Assembly: GCF_900114785.1 (NCBI RefSeq)
Contig: NZ_FOUG01000008.1
Span: forward strand, 62,001 to 126,000
Source: Variovorax sp. OV329
GTDB taxonomy: Bacteria > Pseudomonadota > Gammaproteobacteria > Burkholderiales > Burkholderiaceae_C
Direction of reading: 5' to 3'
Length of the DNA: 64,000 nt
Shown: positions 26,673 through 36,718 of the stretch, piece after piece
Layout: each line of letters opens with the position of its first letter
Numbering within the stretch: position 1 is the first letter of the stretch
The notes under the pieces: generated by a model
Told to the model about the DNA's origin: nothing
The model's database searches: none
Seen by the model: only the letters and a program-made list of their open reading frames with translations
Made by a program: the position numbers and the translations under genes

Positions 26673-26843
26673 ATGAACAAAAAAACCTGGATGTGCCTGA
26701 TTTGCGGGTGGATCTACGACGAAGCGGTCGGGGTACCAGAAGATGGTATTGCGGCCGGAACAGCGTGGGCCGATGTGCCAATGAATTGGACCTGCCCCGA
26801 GTGTGGTGCCCGCAAGGAAGACTTCGAAATGGTTGAAATTTGA
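26673..26843 (+). CDS. Rubredoxin
   Basis: A 56-residue iron protein: [13 protein letters not shown] starts it, with iron ligands Cys8, Cys11, Cys41 and Cys44 (CLIC and CPEC), the family [12 protein letters not shown] loop and aromatic core residues. Rubredoxins pass single electrons to partners such as alkane hydroxylases or peroxide/oxygen reductases. None of these partners is next door; instead the type IV pilus chemosensory genes follow after 89 bases. The ribosome binding site is weak (GTAAGCTGCG), yet all four ligands leave little doubt. Confidence 0.93.
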   Translation: MNKKTWMCLICGWIYDEAVGVPEDGIAAGTAWADVPMNWTCPECGARKEDFEMVEI

Positions 26844-26932
26844 AGCATGGCATAGGGCCACGCTTCCGGCGACTTTTCTGATTGGAAAGGTAGCCGCCGT
26901 CGTCGGAAGTGTTGTTTGAGGAGCGTGTGCCC

Positions 26933-27331
26933 ATGAGCACCAATGGATCTGGCTACAAGGTGCTCGTCATCGACGACAGCAACACCATCCGCCGCAGCGC
27001 GGAGATCTTCCTCAAGCAGGGTGGGCACGAGGTGCTGCTGGCCGAGGATGGATTCGATGCCCTGTCGAAGGTCAACGACCACCGGCCTGACCTCATTTTC
27101 TGCGACATCCTGATGCCGCGCCTGGATGGCTACCAGACCTGCGCGATCATCAAGCGCAATTCGCATTTCTCCAGTGTCCCCGTCGTCATGCTGTCGTCCA
27201 AGGACGGCGTCTTCGACAAGGCGCGCGGCCGCATGGTCGGCTCGCAGGATTACCTCACCAAGCCTTTCACCAAAGACCAGTTGCTCCAGGCAGTGGAGCA
27301 GTTCGGCGTTGCTCAATCGGAAACTCTCTAA
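26933..27331 (+). CDS. pilG: Twitching-motility response regulator PilG
   Basis: A 132-residue stand-alone receiver domain. The acidic pair in VLVIDDSNTIRR, the phosphoacceptor Asp in FCDILMPRLDGYQ, and the conserved Lys in YLTKPFTKDQ are present. It matches PilG, which after phosphorylation by the PilL/ChpA kinase promotes pilus extension and cAMP signalling. GAGGAG lies 8 bases before the ATG; an in-frame GTG eight codons upstream is less likely. It heads the chemosensory operon and abuts pilH directly. Confidence 0.93.
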   Translation: MSTNGSGYKVLVIDDSNTIRRSAEIFLKQGGHEVLLAEDGFDALSKVNDHRPDLIFCDILMPRLDGYQTCAIIKRNSHFSSVPVVMLSSKDGVFDKARGRMVGSQDYLTKPFTKDQLLQAVEQFGVAQSETL

Positions 27332-27697
27332 ATGGCTATCCAAAAAGTCCTCGTGGTCGATGACTCCAAGACGGAGTTGATGTTCCTGACCGACCTGCTC
27401 GAGAAGAACGGCTTCAAGGTCAAGACGGCCGAGAACGCCGACGACGCCATGCGCCGCCTGCAGGAAGACCGTCCCGACCTGATCCTGATGGACGTGGTCA
27501 TGCCTGGCCAGAACGGCTTCCAGCTCACGCGTGCCATCGCGCGCGATCCGCTGTACGCGGCTGTGCCGATCATCCTGTGCACCAGCAAGAACCAGGAAAC
27601 GGACCGCGTGTGGGGCATGCGCCAGGGCGCGCGTGACTACATCGTCAAGCCCGTGAACGCGGCCGAGCTGATGGCCAAGATCAGCGCGCTCAACTAA
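27332..27697 (+). CDS. pilH: Twitching-motility response regulator PilH
   Basis: A 121-residue receiver-only protein: VLVVDDSKTELMFL, LILMDVVMPGQNGFQ with the phosphoacceptor Asp, and YIVKPVNAAEL with the conserved Lys. In Pseudomonas, PilH opposes PilG, driving retraction or acting as phosphate sink. Its ATG follows the pilG stop with no gap (TAAATG), so translation is coupled. Confidence 0.93.
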   Translation: MAIQKVLVVDDSKTELMFLTDLLEKNGFKVKTAENADDAMRRLQEDRPDLILMDVVMPGQNGFQLTRAIARDPLYAAVPIILCTSKNQETDRVWGMRQGARDYIVKPVNAAELMAKISALN

Positions 27698-27725
27698 GCA
27701 ACTCGCGTCCAACGCTCTTCCTGCC

Positions 27726-28256
27726 ATGGCCAATCGCGACGCGCTCCGTGCATTCCAGTCCAGGCTGGCTGGCCGGCTGCAGGCGGCACGCAGTTCCGGC
27801 GTGTCGGCCTCCTGGCTGGCCGTCGAGGCTGGCGATGCGAAGTTCCTCTTTCCGCTCGGCCATGCCGGCGAGATCTTCCCGTGGGCGCCGCCGCAACCGG
27901 TGCCTTACACGCACCCCTGGTTCCTCGGCGTTTCCAATCTCCGCGGCGGCCTGTACGGCGTCGTGGAGTTCGCCGGCTTTGCCACCGGCCGCCGCACCAC
28001 GGCGGCCACCGATGCCGCGCGTACCCAGTCGCGCCTGGTGGCCTTGAACGAACTGCTCGAGGTCAACTGTGCCCTCCTGATCGACCGGCTGATCGGTCTG
28101 CGCGGCGTCGAGGCCTTCGTGGCCACGCAGCCGCCGGCCGAGGACGCGCCGGCCTGGATGGGTTCCACCTACACCGACGAGGCTGGCGAGCAGTGGCAGG
28201 AAGTCAACCTGCAAGCCTTGTCCCAGCAACCGCACTTTCTGAGTATCGGCGCCTGA
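27726..28256 (+). CDS. pilI: CheW-like adaptor PilI
   Basis: A 176-residue CheW-domain protein that links the PilJ receptor to the PilL kinase. The domain shows ASWLAVEAGDAKFLFPLGHAGEI, then the typical PWFLGVSNLRGGLYGVVEFA and LLIDRLIGLRG. A compact single-domain adaptor, as expected for PilI. It lies between pilH and pilJ in the conserved order. Confidence 0.92.
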   Translation: MANRDALRAFQSRLAGRLQAARSSGVSASWLAVEAGDAKFLFPLGHAGEIFPWAPPQPVPYTHPWFLGVSNLRGGLYGVVEFAGFATGRRTTAATDAARTQSRLVALNELLEVNCALLIDRLIGLRGVEAFVATQPPAEDAPAWMGSTYTDEAGEQWQEVNLQALSQQPHFLSIGA

Positions 28257-28294
28257 TCGGGCAGCCGCAACGCCATCAACCTGAAGGACCGACT

Positions 28295-30571
28295 GTGAGC
28301 TCGATCGCCGACAAGTTCAAACGCCTCCTGCCCGCGCGCGACAACGCGATGGGCGCCGACAACAGTGCCATTGCCCTCGACCAGGTCGAAACCGAGCAGG
28401 GCTTCGACGAGAAGACCGTGCTGATGCGCCGCGACGCGGAGGCCGCCGCGGCCAACGAGTCCGGCGCCGCCGTCGGCATTCCGGCCGAGGCCGGCGAGGT
28501 CCAGGCCGCCGAGGCGCCGCCCGCCACACCTCGTTCCGACCTTCAGCGCCAGCAGCGCTACCTCTTCATCGCGCTGGCCGTGGTGGTGCTGGTGCTGCTG
28601 GTGATCGCCGGCTCCGCCATCGTTCGCGCCGACCGCGTCGCGCAGCAGGTGGCTGCCACCGGCCAGTCGCTGATGCAGTCGCAGCGTCTTGCCAAGTCGG
28701 TCTCGCAGGCCCTGGTGGGTGACGTGAAGGCCTTCGCGGAAGTGAAGGATTCCTCGGCCGACCTGAGCGTGCGTGCGCACGGCCTGGCCTCCGGCGACGA
28801 CGCCATCAAGCTCGAGCCGGTCAGCAAGGACCTCGACGCCGAGATGACCAAGATCCTGCCGCTGGTGGATCGCGCCTCGGCCAGTGCCAAGGCCGTGCTG
28901 GCCCAGCAGCAGATCCTGACGCAGGTGGGCGCCGCGCTGCGCAACATCAACCGCCAGTCTTCCGACCTGCTGGAAATGACCGAGACGGTCGCCTCGCTGA
29001 AGATGCAGCAGACCGCCACCGTGCCCGAGATCTCGGCCGCCGGCCAACTGGTCATGCTGACGCAGCGTATCGGCAAGTCGGCCAACGAATTCCTGACGGT
29101 GGAAGGCGTGAGCCCCGACGCGGTGTTCCTGCTGGGCAAGGACCTGAACACCTTCCAGGAAGTGGCCAAGGGCCTGCTGGACGGCAGCGCGCAGCAGCGC
29201 CTGCCCGGCACCCGCGACCCGCAGACCCGCCAGCAGCTGGAAGCCATCCTGAAGACCTACGAGCAGACCCGCACGCAGGCCGGTGCCATCCTGGGCAACC
29301 TGCAGGGCCTGGTCACCGCGCGTGAAGCACAGGCCACCATCCTGGCCGACAGCGAGCCGCTGCGTGTCGCCCTGGGCGACCTGCAGGACAAGCTGTCCGA
29401 GCGCACCGGCCTGGGCGCCGGCACCGTGGTCCTGCTGTTCATCCTGTCGCTGGCCGCCCTCGGCCTGGCTGGTGCCATCGCCTTTGCCCAGGTGCGTGAA
29501 GGCCGCGAGCGTGCCGTCTCCGCCGAGCGTGACCGCGTCGAAGCCGACCGGGCCCACGAGGAAGTGACCCGCGTGAACGTGGCCAACCAGGCCGCCATTC
29601 TTCGCCTGATGAACGAACTGCAGACGGTGGCCGAAGGCGACCTGACGCAGGAAGCCACCGTGACGGAAGACATCACCGGCGCCATCGCCGACTCGGTGAA
29701 CTACACGGTGGAAGAACTGCGCCTCTTGGTGGGCAACGTGCAGAACACGGCCTCCCGGGTCGCGCAAACGACGGCGCAGGTGGAAAGCACTTCGACCGAA
29801 CTGCTGGCCGCCTCGACCGAACAGCTGCGCGAGATTCGCGAAACCGGCCAGTCGGTGCTGACCATGGCCGAGCGGATCAACGGTGTGTCCTCGCAAGCGC
29901 AGGAGTCCGCCACGGTGGCGCGCCAGTCGCTGCAGGCTGCGTCCTCGGGCCTGCAGGCCGTGCAGAACGCCATCGGCGGCATGAACGCCATCCGCGACCA
30001 GATCCAGGAAACCTCCAAGCGCATCAAGCGCCTGGGCGAATCCTCGCAGGAGATCGGCGAAATCACCGAGCTGATCTCGGACATTACCGAACAGACCAAC
30101 GTGCTGGCACTGAACGCCGCCATCCAGGCCGCGTCCGCCGGTGAAGCCGGCCGAGGCTTCTCGGTGGTGGCCGAAGAAGTGCAGCGACTGGCCGAACGCT
30201 CGGCAGACGCCACGCGGCAGATCGCGGCACTGGTGAAGGCCATTCAGACCGACACCCAGGACGCGGTGGGCGCCATGGAGCGCTCCACGCAGGGTGTGGT
30301 GGAAGGGGCCAAGCTCTCCGACAATGCAGGTACCGCCCTGTCGGAGATCGACCGCGTGTCCCGCCGCCTTGCCGAGCTGATCGAGCAGATTTCCCAGTCC
30401 GCTTCCCGCGAGGCCAATTCGGCCAACGTGGTGGCGGCGAACATCCAGCACATCTTCGCGGTGACGGAGCAGACGGGTGAAGGCACCCGCGCCACGGCCC
30501 AGCAGGTGCGCGAACTCTCGCACATGGCTGAAGAACTGCGCCAGTCGGTGTCCCGATTCAAGATCGCCTGA
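28295..30571 (+). CDS. pilJ: Type IV pilus methyl-accepting chemoreceptor PilJ
   Basis: A 758-residue membrane receptor. A cytoplasmic N-terminus of about 85 residues precedes the first membrane span (LFIALAVVVLVLLVIAGSAI). A long helical periplasmic region with two PilJ-type repeats follows, then the second span (VVLLFILSLAALGLAGAIAF), a HAMP linker, and the signalling domain with the hairpin tip EITELISDITEQTNVLALNAAIQAA. It senses surface contact or pilus state and controls PilL. GTG start after AAGGACC. The N-terminal cytoplasmic extension is longer than in Pseudomonas PilJ. Confidence 0.94.
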   Translation: MSSIADKFKRLLPARDNAMGADNSAIALDQVETEQGFDEKTVLMRRDAEAAAANESGAAVGIPAEAGEVQAAEAPPATPRSDLQRQQRYLFIALAVVVLVLLVIAGSAIVRADRVAQQVAATGQSLMQSQRLAKSVSQALVGDVKAFAEVKDSSADLSVRAHGLASGDDAIKLEPVSKDLDAEMTKILPLVDRASASAKAVLAQQQILTQVGAALRNINRQSSDLLEMTETVASLKMQQTATVPEISAAGQLVMLTQRIGKSANEFLTVEGVSPDAVFLLGKDLNTFQEVAKGLLDGSAQQRLPGTRDPQTRQQLEAILKTYEQTRTQAGAILGNLQGLVTAREAQATILADSEPLRVALGDLQDKLSERTGLGAGTVVLLFILSLAALGLAGAIAFAQVREGRERAVSAERDRVEADRAHEEVTRVNVANQAAILRLMNELQTVAEGDLTQEATVTEDITGAIADSVNYTVEELRLLVGNVQNTASRVAQTTAQVESTSTELLAASTEQLREIRETGQSVLTMAERINGVSSQAQESATVARQSLQAASSGLQAVQNAIGGMNAIRDQIQETSKRIKRLGESSQEIGEITELISDITEQTNVLALNAAIQAASAGEAGRGFSVVAEEVQRLAERSADATRQIAALVKAIQTDTQDAVGAMERSTQGVVEGAKLSDNAGTALSEIDRVSRRLAELIEQISQSASREANSANVVAANIQHIFAVTEQTGEGTRATAQQVRELSHMAEELRQSVSRFKIA

Positions 30572-30588
30572 ACGACGAGCACCCCAAC

Positions 30589-33500
30589 GTGTCGACCCTC
30601 GCCCCCCACGCAACCGCCCCTGTCGCCGGCAACGCGCAGGGGGCCGAAGACCTCGGGCCGCTGGCCTGGGTGCTCGGTGAAATCCAGAAATCGCTCGAGA
30701 CTGCGGCCAAGTCGCTGCGCCGTTTCGCGCGAGAAAGCCAAGGCGTTGTGGACGCCGATGCCGGCCCGCTGCGCCTGGTGCGCCAGCAGCTGCACCAGGT
30801 CGTCGGTGCCCTGCAGATGGTCGGCCATCCCTCGCCCGCACTGGTGCTGGGCGCGATGGAATTTGCCGTCCAGAGCTTCGTGCAGGAGCCGCAGCGCTGC
30901 AACGACGCCGCGGTGCAGAAGCTGGACCGCGCCGGCTTTGCCGTCACCGATTTCCTGCAGGCCATGCTGGCCGGCAAGTCGGTGTCTGCCGTCGCGCTCT
31001 TCCCGCAATACCGCGACGTGCTCGAACTGGTGGGCAACGAGCGCGTGCATCCGGCCGATCTCTGGTCGCTGCCCTGGCGCTGGGCCGACGTCGCCCTCAT
31101 GAGCAGCAAGCCGGCGCTGGTGTACGACCCGGCCGTGCGCTCCAAGTTCGACCGCGAACTGCTCAAGGTGGTCAAGACCGGCGACGACGCGGCCGCCAAG
31201 CGCCTGCAGGAAATCTGCGTGGGCCTGTCGCGCGGTTCCGCTGGTGCCCGCTCGCGCAGCTTCTGGGCGCTGGCCGGCGGCTTCTTCGAGGCGCTGGGCC
31301 TGTCGCTGGTCGCACCCGACATCTATGTGAAGCGCGCCGCCTCGCGCGTGCTGCTGCAGTACGCCACCCTGGCGCGCGGCGACGAGACCGTGTCCGACCG
31401 CCTCGGCCAGGACCTGCTCTTCTTCTGTGCCCAGGCCGTGCCCAGCATGCGCGACGACGCCTCCACGCTGCGCGCCGTGCGCGCGGCCTGGGGCATCATC
31501 AACGAGAAGGCCGTCGATTACACCCGCGAGCAGTTCGGCCGTTTCGACCCCGTCATCCTCGCGCAGGCGCGCAAGCGCATCGAGGGTGCCAAGGAAATGT
31601 GGTCGGCGCTCTCGGGCGGCGACATGGGCCGGGTGCGCCCGGCGGTCGACAGTTTTGCGCAGCTCACCGAGTCACTGCAGAAGCTGCATCCGCCAAGCCT
31701 GCCGATGGTGCAGGCGCTCAACAACGCCGTGCAGGCCTCGCTCAATTCGGGCAAGCCGCCGGCCACCGAGCTGGCCATGGAAGTGGCGACCTCGGTGCTG
31801 TACCTCGAAGCCGCCTTCGAGGACCTGGACCCCAACGACCGCCAGCTCACCGCACGCACCGTGCAACTGGCCGGCCGCATCGAGCGCGCCCGCGAGGGCG
31901 GCCGCTCCGAGCCGCTCGAGCCGTGGATGGAAGAGCTCTACCGCCGCGTGAGCGACCGCCAGACCATGGGCACCGTGGTCGACGAGCTGCGCAGCCACCT
32001 CTCCGAGCTCGAGAAGGCGATGGACCAGTTCTTCCGTCATCCGACGGAAAAGGGCCACCTGCGCACCGTGCCCAGCCAACTCATGCAGATGCGCGGCGTG
32101 TTCTCGGTGCTGGGCCTGGACCAGGCCTCGCTGGCCGTGCAGCGCATGCGCGACAACGTCGACGAGCTGGTGGCAAGTGCCACCCCCGCGGACGAACCGG
32201 GCGCCTTCGACGCGCTGGGCAACAACCTGGGCGCCCTGGGCTTCCTGATCGACATGCTGGGCTACCAGCCGGCGCTGGCCAAGCGCCTGTTCGTGTTCGA
32301 CGCACAGGCCGGCGAGCTCAAGCCGCTGATGGGCCGCCAGGCCGAGGAACAGGCAGAGGCAGCCATCGCCGCAGCAGCGGCCCCGATCGCCGCCGAGCCG
32401 GCGCCCGTGGCCGAAGCCGCACCGCTTTCCTCCGACGAGATCGACAAGCAGATCGCCGCCAGGCTGGCCGAGCTGGCCAACCCCAAGGGCAGCAAGAAGA
32501 AGGACAAGGGCGGTGCCTCGCCCATCGAGGAATTCAGCAAGGCCGCCGACAGCTGGACCGCCAAGATCACCGGCCCCGCGCCGCTGGAGGCCCTGCCCGA
32601 GACCTTCGTCACCGAGCTGGCCGAAGACGACCTGCTCAACATCTTCCTGGACGAGGCCCGCGAGGTCGTCGAGAACGGCCTGGTGGCCGTCGGCGAACTG
32701 GACCACGACCCCAGCGACACGGGCGAGCTCACCATCCTGCGCCGCGCCTTCCATACGCTCAAGGGCAGCTCGCGCATGGTCGGTCTCACCGACTTCGGCG
32801 ATGCCGCCTGGTCGATGGAGCAGGTGCTCAACACCTGGCTGGCCGACCAGCGCCCGGTCACCAAGGAACTGATCGCCGGCGCCGGCACCTCGCTGCGCGA
32901 CTTCGGCGCCTGGGTGGAAGCCGTCGCCTCGGGCGAGCCGCACTCCTGGCAGTCGGCCCCCTTCAGCGACCTGGCCCGCTCGCTGGGCAGCGGCGAGCCG
33001 CTGACTGCGCCCCCTGCGCCGGCCGCCGACGCATCCGCGCTGGCTGCCGTTGCGCGCCAGATCGCGGCCGAGCCCGCATCGATTGCAGAGTCTTCGGCGC
33101 CGATGCCGCTGGAGCCCCTCGCCGCTCCGGCGGTCCAGGCGCCCGCGGCCGCGCTGCCGCCCCTGCCTGATTTCGACCTGCTGCCTGACCTGGACCTGAT
33201 CTCCGCCGAGCCGGTCATCGAAGCCCAGCCGGTGGCCGAGTTCGTTGAGCCCGCACCGGAGCTTCCGATCGAGCCGGAGCACAAGCTCGTGCTCGAGGCC
33301 GACACCGAGCCCGCGCCCATGGCGCAGCTGCCTGAGGCCGATCCCTTTGCCGTCCACGAGATGGTGGACTTCCCCTCCACCGACTTCCTCGAGTTCGAGG
33401 ACGAGAAGAAGCCAGCCTCCGCCGAGCCGGCCATGCTGGAACCGCTGGATGCCGGCATCGACTTCAGCGTCGGGTTCGAGCCCACCGCGCTGGCCGACCC

Positions 33501-36500
33501 CTTCGAGCTGCGCGCGGCGCCCGTGGCAGAGCCCACGAAGCCCGTGCCGGCCGCCGAGCCGGTGGCAGAGGACATCCCCGCCTTCGACTACGAGGCCTTC
33601 GCCGTCCAGCAGGCTGCTGCTGCCGGGGTGATTCCCGTTGCCGCCGAGCCCGCTCCGGTCGTCGAGGAGCCGGCACCTGTCGCCGACGAGGCCTTCAAGG
33701 CCATCGGCCCGCTGCGCATCGGCATCGCGCTCTACAACGTCTACCTCAACGAGGCCGACGAATGGTCCCGCCAGCTCGCCGTCGAAGTGGGCGAGTGGGC
33801 GCTGGAGCCGCACGTACGCATCCACGACTCGACCATCGCGCTGGCGCATTCGCTGGCCGGCAGCTCGTCCACGGTGGGCTTCAAGAGCCTGTCGGACATG
33901 GCGCGCCTGGTCGAGGCCGCGCTCACGCACCTGCAGATGCTGGGCGTGGGCACGCATGAGCAGGGCACGGTGCTGGTACTGGCGGCCGACGAGCTGCGCC
34001 GCCTGCTGCACCAGTTCGCCGCGGGCGTCCTCAAGGACCCCGCGCCCGAGACGCTGGAGTCGCTGCGCGCGCTGGCCGCTGCGCCCATGCCCGCCTTCGA
34101 GGCGCCCGTGCCGCGCTTCCAGCCGGCCGTGTCCGCTGTGCAGCACCACGCGCCTGCCGACGTGTCGCTGGAAGACTCCGAGGACGTCATCGACGTCGAG
34201 GACGCGGTCGACGCCGACCTCTTCCCCATCTTCGAGGAAGAGGCCGCCGACCTGCTGCCCGAGCTTTCCAATGCGCTGCGCGCCTGGGCCGAATCGCCCA
34301 ACGAGCTGGGCCAGCGTTCCGTCGTGCTGCGTGCGTTGCACACCCTCAAGGGCAGCGCACGCCTGGCCGGCGCCATGCGCCTGGGCGAACGCGCCCACCG
34401 CATGGAGTCCGAGGTCGAGATCCTGGGCGTGGAGAACATCCCGCGCCAGGCGATCGAGGAACTGCACGGCCGCTACGACCTGCTTCAGGCCGCCTTCGAC
34501 AGCCTGCGCGACGCCGACGGTGCCGCCCAGGCCGAGATCGCCCAGCGTGCTGTCGCCGCCACGTCGGCGGTGCCCACGGTCAGCGCGCCGGTGACGGTGC
34601 AGGTGGCGCCTGCCGCCGCCGAGCCGGCCGCGGCCGAAGCCGAAGCTGCCACGCCGGAGCCCGAAGCGGCGACGCCCGTCGCCGCCAACGAGCCCTCCGT
34701 GGCTGCCGATGCGCCCCCTGCCGTTCCGGCCCTCGTGCCCCAGCGCCTGGCAGCGCCCGCCTCCAGCGTGCTCACGCCGCTGCGCGGCGGTGCCGGCCAA
34801 GTGGTTCGCATCCGCACCCAGCTGCTGGACCGCCTGCTGGCCCAGGCCGGCGAGGTGATCATCACCCGTTCGCGCCTGGAGGCCGAGCTGAGCCAGCTGA
34901 GCACCTCGCTGCTCGACCTCACTGGCAACCTGGACCGCCTGCGCCAGCAGCTGCGCGACATCGAGGTGCAGGCCGAGAGCCAGATGCAGTCGCGGCTGGC
35001 GCAAGCCAAGGATTCGGCGCAGTCCTTCGACCCGCTCGAATTCGACCGCTTCACCCGCGTGCAGGAACTCACCCGCATGATGGCCGAGTCGGTGAACGAC
35101 GTGGCCACCGTGCAGCGCTCCCTGCAGAAGACGGTGCAGGCCACCGAGGACGACCTGAGCGCCCAGGCCCGCCAGACCCGTGAATTGCAGCGCGGCCTGC
35201 TGCGCACGCGAATGGTGGAGTTCGAGGGCATCTCCGACCGCCTGTACCGCGTGGTGCGCCAGGCTTCCAAGGACACCGGCAAGCAGGTTCGCCTGGACAT
35301 CACCGGCGGCTCCATCGAGATGGACCGCGGGGTGCTGGAGCGGATGACGCCGGCCTTCGAGCATCTGCTGCGCAACTGCGTGGCGCACGGCATCGAGGAC
35401 GCGGCCAGCCGCTCGGCGGCGGGCAAGGATGCCAGCGGCCTGATCGTGATCGACCTGCACCACGAGGGCAACGACGTCTCGGTGAGCTTCCGCGACGACG
35501 GCGCCGGCCTGAAGATCGCACGCATCGCGCAGCGTGCCCATGCACTGGGGCTGCTGCCGCAGGGCGAGACGCTCACACCCGAGCGGGCGGCCGAGCTGAT
35601 CTTCCAGCCGGGCTTCTCCACCGCCGAGCAGGTGTCTGAACTGGCCGGCCGCGGCATCGGCATGGACGTGGTGCGCGCCGACGTGGCTGCGCTCGGCGGC
35701 CGCATCGAGACGCAGAGTACGCCGGGCCAGGGCACCACCTTCAAGCTGGTGCTGCCCCTGACGACCGCTGTGACGCACGTGGTGATGATGCGTGCCGGCG
35801 AGCTGTCGGTGGGCGTGCCTTCCAACCTGGTGGAACTGGTGCAGCGCGTCAGCGCCACCGAGCTGGAGTTGGCCTACGCCAACGCCCGCTATCCCTTCGG
35901 CGGCGAGGAGATTCCCTTCTTCTGGTCCGGCGCCCTGCTGCAGACCACGACCCGCAGCGACCGCCAGCCCGGCCGCGCCAACACCGTGGTGGTGGTGCGA
36001 AGCGCCGCACAGCGCGTGGCGCTGCACGTGGACGAAGTGCTGGGCAACCAGGAAGTGGTGGTCAAGAACCTCGGCCCGCAGCTGTCGACGCTGCCCGGCA
36101 TGGCAGGCATCTCGGTGCTGGCCTCGGGCGCTGTGGCGCTGATCTACAACCCGGTGGCCCTGGCCGCCGTGCACGGCGATCAGGCCCGTGCGCTGCAGGC
36201 GCGCGAACTGGCCGCGAAGAAGGGCGAGGAAGCAGAAGGCGCCTCGTCCGCGCAGGATGCAAAGGTGCCGGTGCTCCCGCTGGCCCAGCCCGTGGTGCCG
36301 CAGGTGCCGCTGGTGCTGGTGGTGGACGACTCGATCACCGTGCGCCGCGTCACGCAGCGCCTGCTGCAGCGCGAAGGCTACCGCGTGACCCTGGCGGCCG
36401 ACGGGCTGCAAGCCCTGGAGCGGCTGCAGGAAGAGCGCCCGGCGCTGGTGCTGTCGGACATCGAAATGCCGCGCATGGATGGCTTCGACCTGGTGCGCAA

Positions 36501-36690
36501 CATCCGCGCCGACGTGTCGCTGGCCGACCTGCCGGTGATCATGATCACTTCGCGCATTGCCGAAAAGCACCGCGAGCACGCCAAGCAGCTGGGCGTGAAC
36601 CACTACCTGGGCAAGCCGTACTCGGAAGAAGAACTGCTGCGACTGGTGCGCAGCTACACCCTTGCCGAGGCGATGCCGCTGGAAGCCTGA
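30589..36690 (+). CDS. pilL: Hybrid chemosensory histidine kinase PilL (ChpA-like)
   Basis: A 2033-residue CheA-type hybrid kinase. The N-terminal third is helical with a degenerate phosphotransfer (Hpt) domain (QLHQVVGALQMVG). Later Hpt domains have His722 (HTLKGSSRMVG), His1087 (HSLAGSSSTVG, divergent) and His1251 (HTLKGSARLAG). Acidic, Pro/Ala-rich linkers separate them. The catalytic part holds the dimerisation helices, the ATP site (LLRNCVAHGIED with Asn1596, FRDDGAGL, GRGIGMDVV), a CheW-like domain and a C-terminal receiver with phosphoacceptor Asp1957 (VLSDIEMPRMDGFD). It phosphorylates PilG and PilH. The GTG start lies 17 bases after pilJ. P. aeruginosa ChpA has more transfer domains and is followed by pilK and chpB; neither methylation gene is present here. 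Confidence 0.94.
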   Translation: MSTLAPHATAPVAGNAQGAEDLGPLAWVLGEIQKSLETAAKSLRRFARESQGVVDADAGPLRLVRQQLHQVVGALQMVGHPSPALVLGAMEFAVQSFVQEPQRCNDAAVQKLDRAGFAVTDFLQAMLAGKSVSAVALFPQYRDVLELVGNERVHPADLWSLPWRWADVALMSSKPALVYDPAVRSKFDRELLKVVKTGDDAAAKRLQEICVGLSRGSAGARSRSFWALAGGFFEALGLSLVAPDIYVKRAASRVLLQYATLARGDETVSDRLGQDLLFFCAQAVPSMRDDASTLRAVRAAWGIINEKAVDYTREQFGRFDPVILAQARKRIEGAKEMWSALSGGDMGRVRPAVDSFAQLTESLQKLHPPSLPMVQALNNAVQASLNSGKPPATELAMEVATSVLYLEAAFEDLDPNDRQLTARTVQLAGRIERAREGGRSEPLEPWMEELYRRVSDRQTMGTVVDELRSHLSELEKAMDQFFRHPTEKGHLRTVPSQLMQMRGVFSVLGLDQASLAVQRMRDNVDELVASATPADEPGAFDALGNNLGALGFLIDMLGYQPALAKRLFVFDAQAGELKPLMGRQAEEQAEAAIAAAAAPIAAEPAPVAEAAPLSSDEIDKQIAARLAELANPKGSKKKDKGGASPIEEFSKAADSWTAKITGPAPLEALPETFVTELAEDDLLNIFLDEAREVVENGLVAVGELDHDPSDTGELTILRRAFHTLKGSSRMVGLTDFGDAAWSMEQVLNTWLADQRPVTKELIAGAGTSLRDFGAWVEAVASGEPHSWQSAPFSDLARSLGSGEPLTAPPAPAADASALAAVARQIAAEPASIAESSAPMPLEPLAAPAVQAPAAALPPLPDFDLLPDLDLISAEPVIEAQPVAEFVEPAPELPIEPEHKLVLEADTEPAPMAQLPEADPFAVHEMVDFPSTDFLEFEDEKKPASAEPAMLEPLDAGIDFSVGFEPTALADPFELRAAPVAEPTKPVPAAEPVAEDIPAFDYEAFAVQQAAAAGVIPVAAEPAPVVEEPAPVADEAFKAIGPLRIGIALYNVYLNEADEWSRQLAVEVGEWALEPHVRIHDSTIALAHSLAGSSSTVGFKSLSDMARLVEAALTHLQMLGVGTHEQGTVLVLAADELRRLLHQFAAGVLKDPAPETLESLRALAAAPMPAFEAPVPRFQPAVSAVQHHAPADVSLEDSEDVIDVEDAVDADLFPIFEEEAADLLPELSNALRAWAESPNELGQRSVVLRALHTLKGSARLAGAMRLGERAHRMESEVEILGVENIPRQAIEELHGRYDLLQAAFDSLRDADGAAQAEIAQRAVAATSAVPTVSAPVTVQVAPAAAEPAAAEAEAATPEPEAATPVAANEPSVAADAPPAVPALVPQRLAAPASSVLTPLRGGAGQVVRIRTQLLDRLLAQAGEVIITRSRLEAELSQLSTSLLDLTGNLDRLRQQLRDIEVQAESQMQSRLAQAKDSAQSFDPLEFDRFTRVQELTRMMAESVNDVATVQRSLQKTVQATEDDLSAQARQTRELQRGLLRTRMVEFEGISDRLYRVVRQASKDTGKQVRLDITGGSIEMDRGVLERMTPAFEHLLRNCVAHGIEDAASRSAAGKDASGLIVIDLHHEGNDVSVSFRDDGAGLKIARIAQRAHALGLLPQGETLTPERAAELIFQPGFSTAEQVSELAGRGIGMDVVRADVAALGGRIETQSTPGQGTTFKLVLPLTTAVTHVVMMRAGELSVGVPSNLVELVQRVSATELELAYANARYPFGGEEIPFFWSGALLQTTTRSDRQPGRANTVVVVRSAAQRVALHVDEVLGNQEVVVKNLGPQLSTLPGMAGISVLASGAVALIYNPVALAAVHGDQARALQARELAAKKGEEAEGASSAQDAKVPVLPLAQPVVPQVPLVLVVDDSITVRRVTQRLLQREGYRVTLAADGLQALERLQEERPALVLSDIEMPRMDGFDLVRNIRADVSLADLPVIMITSRIAEKHREHAKQLGVNHYLGKPYSEEELLRLVRSYTLAEAMPLEA

Positions 36691-36718
36691 GTTTTTTTCG
36701 TTCGCTCCAAGGCCTCGC

